NCBI GenBank assembly: GCA_036500145.1
Contig: DASYCO010000057.1
Span: 26,310-90,309, forward strand
Direction of reading: 5' to 3'
Length of the DNA: 64,000 nucleotides
Source: CAMAVH01 sp036500145
GTDB taxonomy: Bacteria; Pseudomonadota; Alphaproteobacteria; SMXQ01
A program made the translations under genes and the position numbers. Position 1 is the stretch's first letter; each line of letters starts with the position of its first letter. The notes beneath the pieces were generated by a model. It had not been told where the DNA came from. It saw only the letters and a list, made by a program, of their open reading frames with translations, and ran no database searches. Positions 33,297 to 40,520 of this stretch are shown piece after piece.

Positions 33297-35018
33297 TTAG
33301 TTCGGGCCAGCGACTTCGCGCAGTTCGCTCAGCAAGTCGAGCGACGGCTCCCCGGTCGGCGGAAGGCCGGCCATCTCCTGATAATGCTTGATCGCCGCGC
33401 GCGTCGGCGCGTCGAGTGTGCCGTTGGGCGCGCTTCGCGTCAGCGCGAGCTTGCGCAGCAAGGTCTGCAGCTCGACGATGTCCTTGCGCGCCAGGGCTTG
33501 CGGCGGCGTTGCCGGGGGAGTCGCCACAGTTGGCGCCGGAGGCGGCGCGGCGGGAGCGGCGCTCGCCGGCGGCAGCGACGCGCCGTGCGGCGCCGGCTGC
33601 TGGCCCGGCAGCATCTTGGATTCGAGCGCGATCATCCGCGTGCGCGCCGGCGTATAGCCGCTGTCGGCGGCCTGTCGATAGAGGCTGTAGGCGGCGTTGA
33701 GGTCGAGCGGGACGCCGAGGCCGTTCTCGTAGAGCTGGCCGAGGTTGTACTGCGCGTCGGGCAGGCCGCCTTCCGCGGCGCGGCGGAACCAGACCGCGGC
33801 GACGTCGTAGTCGCGCGGCGCGCCGCGGCCTTGGGCGGCGGCGACGCCAAGGTTGTACTGCGCGGCGACATGGCCCTGGTCGGCGGCGGCGCTATACCAG
33901 AAGTAGGCCATGGTCTGGTCCGCCGGCCGGCCAATGCCATGGTCGTAGATCACGCCGAGATTATATTGCGCGTTGGCGAGTCCCTGGACCGCGGCCTTCT
34001 CGAACAGGTCGGTGGCGGTCTTCTGGTCCTTTGGCAGCAGGCGGCCTTCCATCAGCAGGAGAGCGAGGTCGTGCTGGGCCTTGGGATCGCCCTTGGCGGC
34101 GTCGGCGCGCAGCTGCGCGACCAGTTGCGCGTCGCCGGGCGATGGCGTGGCCGCCGGTGGCTGGGCGGCGGCGACGGGCACGGCGGCGGCGGGCGTGAGC
34201 GATGTTGGCGGCTTGGTTGCGGCTGGCGTGGGTGCCATCGATAGGTCGGCGGCGCTTGCATCGGGGCCGCGCGTTTCATCCAGGTTGGCCAGCTGGATCG
34301 CAGGATCGGGCGCAGCAGCAGGGGCGGCATCGGGCGGCGCCGTGATGTCGACCGGCGCAGGAGCGGCGAGGGCGGGCAGCGGCGCTGCCGTCGCCAGTGT
34401 CGCTGCCGGCGTTGCCGCCGTCGCCGAGCTGGCGGGCAAAGGCAGGTCGACGGCCGCTGCCGCATGAGGCGGTGTCCCGAGGACCGCGTCGACATCGGCC
34501 TCGACGTAAGAGGGCGGCGGCGGTTCTTCCATGTCGAACCAGAGCCAGACCAGCCCGCCGGCGGCGGCGAAGGAGAGGAAGAGCAGGCCGCCCGCCAATA
34601 TGCCGAGGCCGCGGCGATAGGCTTGGCCCGGCGGCGGCGCCTTGACTGGCGCGTCGGGGGCGGGCGCGTCAGCGGCAGGCCCATGGGCCGCCCGTTCGGT
34701 CAAGCCGTCGAGCCTTGCCGTCATTGGCGTGACCAGCCGGGTGACATTGTCCTGCGCCGTCTGCAGCCGCGCTTCCAGGACGCCGAGGACTTGCTGGATC
34801 GCGGCTTGCGCTTCGGGATCGTCGAGCAAGGAGTCCGCGTCGGCCTCGCTCGCGTCTACGTCCTCGTCCTCGGACCAGGCTGGCGGCACGACATGGCTGT
34901 CGGCGTTGGCCAGGATGGCGCGGTCGAGCCAGGCGGCGAGGGATAGGCCGTCGGCGTCGGCGGCGGCCTGCGCGCGGCGCTTCGTCGCGTCATCCATGCC
35001 GCGCACGGTCCAGTCCAT
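33297..35018 (-). CDS. RHH-like / TM / SEL1-repeat / peptidoglycan-binding envelope protein
   Basis: A 573-residue multidomain protein. Residues 1-38 hold a ribbon-helix-helix-like module (DWTVRGMDDATKRRAQAAAD, then LAAWLDRAI). A transmembrane helix follows near 140-165 (GLLFLSFAAAGGLVWLWF), then a long Pro/Ala/Thr linker. About five SEL1 repeats (QYNLGVIYDHGIG, AQYNLGVAAAQGRG, AQYNLGQLYENGLG) cover 310-465, and a peptidoglycan-binding domain ends the protein (VELQTLLRKLALTRS). The order matches PodJ/PleC-pathway style localisation factors: cytoplasmic N-terminus and periplasmic repeats. Related N-modules occur in the next two genes on the same strand. Confidence 0.82.
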   Translation of the reverse strand: MDWTVRGMDDATKRRAQAAADADGLSLAAWLDRAILANADSHVVPPAWSEDEDVDASEADADSLLDDPEAQAAIQQVLGVLEARLQTAQDNVTRLVTPMTARLDGLTERAAHGPAADAPAPDAPVKAPPPGQAYRRGLGILAGGLLFLSFAAAGGLVWLWFDMEEPPPPSYVEADVDAVLGTPPHAAAAVDLPLPASSATAATPAATLATAAPLPALAAPAPVDITAPPDAAPAAAPDPAIQLANLDETRGPDASAADLSMAPTPAATKPPTSLTPAAAVPVAAAQPPAATPSPGDAQLVAQLRADAAKGDPKAQHDLALLLMEGRLLPKDQKTATDLFEKAAVQGLANAQYNLGVIYDHGIGRPADQTMAYFWYSAAADQGHVAAQYNLGVAAAQGRGAPRDYDVAAVWFRRAAEGGLPDAQYNLGQLYENGLGVPLDLNAAYSLYRQAADSGYTPARTRMIALESKMLPGQQPAPHGASLPPASAAPAAPPPAPTVATPPATPPQALARKDIVELQTLLRKLALTRSAPNGTLDAPTRAAIKHYQEMAGLPPTGEPSLDLLSELREVAGPN

Positions 35019-35161
35019 TAGGAACGCCTCAGGAATGCGGCCGTCGTTGCTGGCCGCGTCGAGCGGAAATCGGAAAGGCGCAGATCCATGATGGGACGCT
35101 CGGCAGCCGGAAAGGCGGACGGGACCGGTGCGGCGGCGCCGTCCGGCTCAGCCCGGAAGAT

Positions 35162-35689
35162 TCAATCGGAGAAGAGGCGGGAGAAGAAGCCCGGCCGGCG
35201 GCGTCCTTGCGGGTCGGGCCGTTCGTCGCCGGGGCCATGCTCGATGCGGTCGAGCCGCTCCGTCATGCGCATCATGGCGCGCTCGATCGGGTCGACGTCG
35301 ATGCGGGCGTTGCCGCCGCCGTTCTCCTCGACCTGGGCCGAGAGCTTGGCGACCTTCTCGATGATCGGCGCCAGGGCTTCGGCGGTGCGCGCCTCGGTCT
35401 CTTCGATCTTGTTGGCGAGGCGGTTGATGCTTTCGAGCACGGCCTCGGGGGTCAGCGCCGGGGGCTTGGGCGTGGACGAGCCGGCCGGCATGTCGGCCCC
35501 GTAGGACGCATAGTTCGACGGCGCGTAGACGGCCGGGCCGCTCGAGCTCTTGAGCTGCTGGGCGGCCGTGGCATGGATCGTCTGGCTGAGCCAGACGCCG
35601 AGGGGCAGGCCGGCCTTGCGCGCCGCCAGTTTCGCGGCCTCGCGGGCTTCGTGTTCGACGCCCTTTACGCTCCACGGAACATTGGACAT
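35162..35689 (-). CDS. Small protein with RHH-like N-terminal module and coiled coil
   Basis: A 175-residue cytoplasmic protein. Residues 1-42 repeat the module seen in the SEL1 neighbour (PWSVKGVEHEAREAAKLAAR, LPLGVWLSQTIHATA). Residues 80-150 are Glu/Ala-rich with heptads (ESINRLANKIEETEART, IIEKVAKLSAQVEEN, IERAMMRMTERLDRIEH), likely a coiled coil. The C-terminus is a Pro/Arg-rich tail ending FFSRLFSD. Unnamed in what I recognise; its module and position suggest work with the SEL1 protein 143 bp away. Confidence 0.75.
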   Translation of the reverse strand: MSNVPWSVKGVEHEAREAAKLAARKAGLPLGVWLSQTIHATAAQQLKSSSGPAVYAPSNYASYGADMPAGSSTPKPPALTPEAVLESINRLANKIEETEARTAEALAPIIEKVAKLSAQVEENGGGNARIDVDPIERAMMRMTERLDRIEHGPGDERPDPQGRRRPGFFSRLFSD

Positions 35690-35854
35690 ACCGCTATGCT
35701 ACCTTCAGTCATCTAAAATGCCCGACATAATGTTACGCAATACGCCGGTATGTAAAGGCTGGCGGGTTCCGGCCATCCGGCTTTTTATGAACGCGGCGGG
35801 CAAGCGAAGACGAAAAGCCTAAAGCGCTACCCGGCCCTACCGGGCGCGCCGCAT

Positions 35855-36085
35855 TCAATCTTCGGTGAATTCGCCCGGCGCTTCGCGCGCGGCCTCTTCA
35901 TGGTCGGCCACTGCATGAATCAGGCTGGCCAGCCAGGTCGCCATGGGGACATGGGCACGCCGCGCCGCGGCATTGGCCGCGGCCACCGCTTCCGGCGACA
36001 GGCCGGCGAGCCGCCAAAGTCCGGTGCCGTCCGCCGACGCGGCTGTCGGCTGGCTGTTCGGCTGGTCGTCGGGCAGGTCGGTCAT
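35855..36085 (-). CDS. Small protein with RHH-like module
   Basis: A 76-residue protein whose core (LWRLAGLSPEAVAAANAAAR, then MATWLASLIHAVADHEE) matches the N-terminal module of the two genes just downstream: W, then G, then an alternating A-rich helix, then a WL motif. The longer open frame continuing upstream to 36463 runs through the tRNA-Gln gene and is not coding. Start chosen at the ATG 36085. Function unknown; it may be a stand-alone version of a DNA- or protein-binding module. Confidence 0.65.
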   Translation of the reverse strand: MTDLPDDQPNSQPTAASADGTGLWRLAGLSPEAVAAANAAARRAHVPMATWLASLIHAVADHEEAAREAPGEFTED

Positions 36086-36216
36086 GGCGGCGGGGTCCGT
36101 CGGTGGGGCGTCAGCAGGGGGCAGACTAGCGCATTTCGGCGCTGAAATCTCCGGCGCGGAAAGGCGGTATTGCCAGTTGAGGGGGCCCGGCATTGTCGCT
36201 ATGGTCCGGCCCGCAT

Positions 36217-36291
36217 TGGGGCGTCGCCAAGCGGTAAGGCACCGGTTTTTGGTACCGGCATTCCCAGGTTCGAATCCTGGCGCCCCAGCCA
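36217..36291 (+). tRNA. tRNA-Gln(UUG)
   Basis: Acceptor TGGGGCG (36217-36223) pairs with CGCCCCA (36281-36287); discriminator G and encoded CCA 36289-36291. The anticodon loop is TTTTGGT between CCGGT and ACCGG, giving anticodon TTG. The T arm CCAGG-TTCGAAT-CCTGG is normal. Its 3' end and flank are duplicated at 38729. Confidence 0.95.
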
Positions 36292-36454
36292 ACCAGTCTG
36301 CAGTTTGCGCGTCTCTCAGAGACTTTGCGGCAGAACTGCGAAAAAGCCCGCCAATGGCGGGCTTTTTTACGTTCGGAGTGACCCGGAGACCCGTTCTACA
36401 GCGATGGTATGGCCAGTTTTGGCCGAGCGTCTCCATTCGCGTTTTCGGGGGTGG
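36269..36454 (+). repeat. Long direct repeat, left copy (tRNA-Gln 3' end plus downstream flank)
   Basis: About 186 bp starting in the T arm of tRNA-Gln and running through the terminator match 38729-38914 at a constant offset of 2460 bp, with roughly 85-90% identity. Shared text includes AACCAGTCTGC, GAGACTTTGCGGCAGAACTG and GGCCGAGCGTCTCCATT. Confidence 0.85.
36341..36368 (+). terminator. Terminator after tRNA-Gln
   Basis: AAAAAGCCCGCC, AAT loop, GGCGGGCTTTTTT at 36341-36367. An identical hairpin is at 38801-38828 inside the right repeat copy. Confidence 0.9.
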
Positions 36455-36660
36455 CACCTCCATAAAGTGCTCAAGACGGCCACTGTGAATTTCATTGGAT
36501 CGACAGAACAGTATTTTGATTTGTCTGCGGGGTTCCGCCCGACACTTGCCGTGAATGTGTCGCGGTCAGCACCCATCGACCACCCATGGCCGACGGGTTA
36601 TCCTGCATCCTTAAATTATTGGGCCGCTAAGGCTTAAAAAAGCTATCAGGAGGGTGTGCA

Positions 36661-37419
36661 ATGGCTCGAGTTTGGGATCCTTTCCTCACCGAACAGGACA
36701 AGGCTCACCTCGCGGAGAGACGCGGCGGCGATCGACGCGTTGGCTTCGGCACGCGGCCTGCCATTCTCAACATCGACCTTTATCGCGGCGTGTTCGGCGA
36801 CGCGAATGTGCCCTTGCTGGAAGGCACCAAGCTCTGGTCGGGGTACTGCGGCCCGGTTGGCTGGAACACAATTCCTCATGTCCAGCGGCTGCATCGCGAA
36901 GCACGGGCCGCCGGCATTCCGATCTGCCATGCCACGGGGCTTCTTGACGAAGAGTCCGGCATTCCCGGTTGGTCTCAGGCCATTCACGCCGCGTCCCCGC
37001 GCCGTATCCCTCTAAATGATGAGGCTGCGCGGGATCGTTTTGCGCGGCGCTACGACATTATCGACGAGGTCGCGCCACAAACTGGCGATGTAGTCGTGCG
37101 CAAGGCTTCGCCCAGCGCATTTTGGGGCACCTCACTTATCGCTGAGCTCGTGCGCCTGGGAATTGATACGCTGCTGGTGGCGGGCGAAAGTACCAGCGGA
37201 TGCGTGCGCGCGACCGTCGTCGATGCCGCCAGCTACCGTTTCCGCGTGCAGGTGATCGAGGACTGCGTATTCGACCGCCACGAAGCCTGCCATGCCATCA
37301 ACCTGTTCGACATGCATCAGAAATACGCCGATGTCATATCCATCGACGCGGCGGTGGACTATCTCCGCGATTTGAAGGGAGACACTGCTGCCCCGCGCCC
37401 CGCGTTGGTCAATTCGTGA
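36661..37419 (+). CDS. Isochorismatase-family amidohydrolase
   Basis: A 252-residue cysteine hydrolase of the isochorismatase/nicotinamidase/N-carbamoylsarcosine amidase group. The triad is visible: Asp in ILNIDLYRG, Lys in VVVRKASPSAFWGT, and the nucleophilic Cys in AGESTSGCVRATVVDA. It has the cis-peptide-type strand before the Cys and the C-terminal HAINLFDMHQKYADV. An AGGAGG site stands about 5 bases before the ATG. N-carbamoylsarcosine-amidase-like proteins have this N-terminal length. It is convergent with a Bug receptor and may process the ligand that receptor imports. The upstream gap 36455-36660 has no gene. Confidence 0.85.
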   Translation: MARVWDPFLTEQDKAHLAERRGGDRRVGFGTRPAILNIDLYRGVFGDANVPLLEGTKLWSGYCGPVGWNTIPHVQRLHREARAAGIPICHATGLLDEESGIPGWSQAIHAASPRRIPLNDEAARDRFARRYDIIDEVAPQTGDVVVRKASPSAFWGTSLIAELVRLGIDTLLVAGESTSGCVRATVVDAASYRFRVQVIEDCVFDRHEACHAINLFDMHQKYADVISIDAAVDYLRDLKGDTAAPRPALVNS

Positions 37420-37483
37420 CGGCTTGCCGTTGACCTAAATGCCTGGTTAACGCGGCGCTCAATCACTCGTAGGCGTCCATTGA

Positions 37484-38518
37484 TCACTTGGCAGAATATT
37501 CGATGGCCTTCTGCACGATCGCATCCGGAATAGCATAGAGACGCGCCAGCAGCGTCGACATGTCCTCGGCGGTGCTCGGCATTACGTCCAACCCCTGCTT
37601 TTCGGCTTCTGTCAAAAAATCCGCATCTTTCATGGTTGCCTGAAATCCCGTGCGCAGGGCTTGCAGCCGGTCGGATGGAATGCCCGGAGGTCCGAGGATC
37701 GGCCGCGCGATCGTCTGCGGGGCAAACACCAAGTCAAGGATGCCTTTCTGTTCATCGGTCTTGGCATAGTCGATGAGCAGCGGGACATCCGGCAAGTCGG
37801 GATGCTTTTCCAGCGCATGCTGAACGATGAAATTAATCTTTTTTTCTTTGAGCCATTCCGGATGCGTAGTCATCAGGCTCGGCATGCTCCAGGCGCATCG
37901 CCCATGAACCTCGCCGCGCTCCATCGCCAGTAGGACAGCATTGCCGCCGTAGCCTGAGATCACCTTGATGTTCGCGCCAAACAGATTGTTGATGAGAACC
38001 GGCACGCTCGCGATGTTTCCGCCGGCTCCGCCGGCGCCGACGATGAACTCTTGCTTGGCTAAAACTTGGTCGAAGGACTTGATCGGCGCCGTGCCCCAAG
38101 AGACGCAGAATTGCTGCTCTTTGGTGATGTTGCCGATCATGCTGAGCTGGCGCGGATCGAACTTGGCATGCTCGATGCCGAGCAGCGGCGCCGTCATCAT
38201 CGAGGAATGGATCGTGGCGATGACTGTGCCGTCCTTGGCCGCTCTTTCATAAAGGTGATTGGTTGCCGTCAATCCACCGGCGCCGGGCATGTTTTGCACA
38301 ATGATGGAGGGGTTGCCAGGCACGTGGCGAGGGAAGCTACGCGCGAAAGTGCGGGCGTACATATCGTAACCGCCACTCGCGGTGGTGCTGACGATGAGGG
38401 TTATTTGCCGCTTCTGGTAGAAATCTTGGACTGACTGTCCAATGGCGGGGGATAGGCCGAACGCCGTTGTTATGGCTATGCCGGTGAAGGCCAGTAAGCT
38501 CGTTCGCTCGCGCCACAT
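37484..38518 (-). CDS. Bug/TctC-family periplasmic solute-binding receptor
   Basis: A 344-residue exported receptor with a signal peptide (residues 1-28, ending AIGQS). Family segments are YQKRQITLIVSTTASGGYDMY, NPSIIVQNMPGAGG, ATNHLYERAAKDGTVIATI, GYGGNAVLLAMERGEVHGRC and a C-terminal LLARLYAIPDAIV. It is convergent with the amidohydrolase and lies between two copies of a tRNA-linked repeat, so it may have come with a small mobile segment. No TctA/B. Ligand unknown. Confidence 0.85.
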   Translation of the reverse strand: MWRERTSLLAFTGIAITTAFGLSPAIGQSVQDFYQKRQITLIVSTTASGGYDMYARTFARSFPRHVPGNPSIIVQNMPGAGGLTATNHLYERAAKDGTVIATIHSSMMTAPLLGIEHAKFDPRQLSMIGNITKEQQFCVSWGTAPIKSFDQVLAKQEFIVGAGGAGGNIASVPVLINNLFGANIKVISGYGGNAVLLAMERGEVHGRCAWSMPSLMTTHPEWLKEKKINFIVQHALEKHPDLPDVPLLIDYAKTDEQKGILDLVFAPQTIARPILGPPGIPSDRLQALRTGFQATMKDADFLTEAEKQGLDVMPSTAEDMSTLLARLYAIPDAIVQKAIEYSAK

Positions 38519-38728
38519 AAATAACTCCCCTGTGCGATTCGAATTATTCTCTTTGTTACGAGGATAGCCTACCTCGCGGAGGTAGTGGCTAAGATAGGGT
38601 GCAGATAGCGCGCTCTATGGGCACTGGTCTGAAGTCGCCTGATGCCCCAGTCTCCGGGGTGGCGCCTTGAGAAAATAACTGCGTGAATTCAAAGGTATGT
38701 GGGGCAGTGCATCACGAACATTCTCGAG

Positions 38729-38914
38729 TTCGAATCCTGTCTGCTCAGCCAACCAGTCTGCGGTTTGCGCGTCTCTTAGAGACTTTGCGGCAGAACTGCG
38801 AAAAAGCCCGCCAATGGCGGGCTTTTTTATTACCGGTGCCACCCAGAGACGGTCTTAGTCGCGATGGTATGGCCAGTATTGGCCGAGCGTCTCCATTAGC
38901 GATTTCGGGGGTGG
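38729..38914 (+). repeat. Long direct repeat, right copy, with tRNA-Gln 3' remnant
   Basis: The copy starts GTTCGAATCCTG and ends in the same flank as 36269-36454. The preceding bases do not fold into a tRNA: the T stem no longer pairs and there is no anticodon arm, so this is a broken tRNA 3' end. The surrounding gap 38519-39064 has no gene. Confidence 0.8.
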
Positions 38915-39064
38915 CGGCTCATTAGGTAATACGTCGAATATGTCTCGGCACTTCTCTGTCTTTCGTCTCAAATCTAGGGCGCCTTAGCAATGCGACAGTG
39001 AGCATCGCTAAGGCGGTGGATGGACCGACGGCGTTGTTGTCGTACTAAACAAGAAGGTGCCTAT

Positions 39065-39871
39065 ATGGACCTCAAGATATTTGATGTGGAGCACGGCGCA
39101 TGCGCGTTGCTCACATGTGACGATTACACTCGCCTGATGGTCGATTGCGGCCATAACGCAACAACAGCCTGGCGGCCAGGCACATATCTCAAGAATAACG
39201 GCATCTCTTCACTGGAGATGCTAGCCGTCACTAACTATGACGAAGACCATGTCAGCGCCATCGGTGATCTATTCGATAACGTCGATGTTCAGTGGCTGTC
39301 GCGAAACACGAGTGTATCTTCTGGAGCCATTCGTGCTCTCAAAACAGAAGACGGAATGGGTGCTGGAATACAGCGTCTCACCCATGACATTGATCATGTT
39401 TTCACAGGAGGTGGAATGGCGACGTTGCCACAGTTTCAGGGCTTAGTTCGGCAGGTTTTCTGGAACACTTATCCAACCTTTGATGATGAAAACAATCTCA
39501 GTATGGTTGTTCATCTCAGTTGCCACGGTAAGGGCGTCATGTTCCCGGGCGATCTTGAGCGTAAGGGCTGGATAGAATTATTAAAGCGCGCGGACTTTAA
39601 GGCTGCCTTAGAAAATACAAGTGTTTTAGTGGCTTCTCATCATGGTCGGGAGAACGGCTGCTGTGCGGAAGTATTTGAATACTGCAATCCGTTCTACGTG
39701 GTGATCTCTGATCAGGGCTACACGTTTGATACGCAGCAGACGATCCCATTCTATCGCCGACATGCCCGCGGCGGGCCGTTTCGAAAAGACCCGGAGCGCC
39801 GCGTACTAACGACCCGCCGCGACGGTCGGATTGGATTTACGTTTTCTCCTGATTCATGGGGGCCATACTAG
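39065..39871 (+). CDS. ComEC-type metallo-beta-lactamase-fold protein
   Basis: A 268-residue MBL-fold protein, start at ATG 39065 with AAGGTG before it. The zinc motif region reads TNYDEDHVSAI (residues 56-66), so the first His of HxHxDH/HxDxDH is Asn; the later motifs MFPGDLE and ASHHGRENG (S191-G194) are intact. The same short form occurs in ComEC/Rec2 relatives. It lacks a signal peptide and membrane helices. It is convergent with the small membrane protein and the E1-JAB gene; MBL-fold proteins have been reported near bacterial ubiquitin-like conjugation genes. G+C is lower than in the core. Catalytic capacity is uncertain because of the Asn. Confidence 0.8.
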   Translation: MDLKIFDVEHGACALLTCDDYTRLMVDCGHNATTAWRPGTYLKNNGISSLEMLAVTNYDEDHVSAIGDLFDNVDVQWLSRNTSVSSGAIRALKTEDGMGAGIQRLTHDIDHVFTGGGMATLPQFQGLVRQVFWNTYPTFDDENNLSMVVHLSCHGKGVMFPGDLERKGWIELLKRADFKAALENTSVLVASHHGRENGCCAEVFEYCNPFYVVISDQGYTFDTQQTIPFYRRHARGGPFRKDPERRVLTTRRDGRIGFTFSPDSWGPY

Positions 39872-39890
39872 CAGGCCGTTATGTGGCAAT

Positions 39891-40520
39891 TCACTTCCCG
39901 TTATTCATGCCGAGATATGCCACGAAGATCTCCCGGGCATAGCGCTTTCCGAAGCGTTGCATCCGGTAGAAGGCAATAATCGCCACGACGAGGCCGCCAA
40001 TCCAAAGCTCATGACGTTCTGGCGCTGTTGCTGCGGCCAATGCCGCGAAGACTAGACAGCCCGCGCTAATCCCGCGCAGAAGCCCATAGGTCCGGTTGAA
40101 GGCATCTACTCTTTTGGCGCGCCCGGCTGATTCCAGGACGGAATACATTTCGCGAACCGCAGGGTACCACTGGCGCGTCGTCAGGGCGCCGCAGTCGATC
40201 TTCATATGCTGGCTGCACAAGTCGAGCAGGCGCTGTTTTTGCGTCTCGCTGACGAGCTTCTGGTTATTCTTCAGAAGCCAGTCGGATGGCATGCCGCCAT
40301 GAGCGCGCCACCAGGCCATCTCCATGAGATTCCCGATGCCCTGGATCAGATGGCCGACGACCAGTGAGGCGATCAGGAAAAGGCCTAGGCCACCGACATT
40401 GAAGTCGTTGCCTCCGAACATCGCCTTTACGTCCGGATACAAGTATATGGTTCCGAAGATGGCTACGCTGCCCGGCACGATGACACCGATGTACTCGTAT
40501 GGATCAAAACGATCGCTCAT
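39891..40520 (-). CDS. Small membrane protein coupled to the E1-JAB gene
   Basis: A 209-residue protein with about four hydrophobic segments: two near the N-terminus (YIGVIVPGSVAIFGTIYLY and GLGLFLIASLVVGHLIQGI) and two near the C-terminus (GISAGCLVFAALAAATA and LWIGGLVVAIIAFYRM), joined by a charged cytoplasmic loop of about 85 residues. Its ATG overlaps the E1-JAB stop as ATGA, so the two are translationally coupled. No known family is recognised. In defence loci, a small membrane protein encoded next to a conjugation enzyme is often an effector, which is the inferred role here. Confidence 0.7.
   Translation of the reverse strand: MSDRFDPYEYIGVIVPGSVAIFGTIYLYPDVKAMFGGNDFNVGGLGLFLIASLVVGHLIQGIGNLMEMAWWRAHGGMPSDWLLKNNQKLVSETQKQRLLDLCSQHMKIDCGALTTRQWYPAVREMYSVLESAGRAKRVDAFNRTYGLLRGISAGCLVFAALAAATAPERHELWIGGLVVAIIAFYRMQRFGKRYAREIFVAYLGMNNGK

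Noticed and set aside
35855..36463. A 202-codon frame for the small RHH-like gene
   Set aside because: It runs through tRNA-Gln and its terminator; the coding part starts at 36085.
38700..38760. A second tRNA gene
   Set aside because: Only a T-loop-like GTTCGAATCC and 3' end remain; acceptor, anticodon and T stems do not pair.
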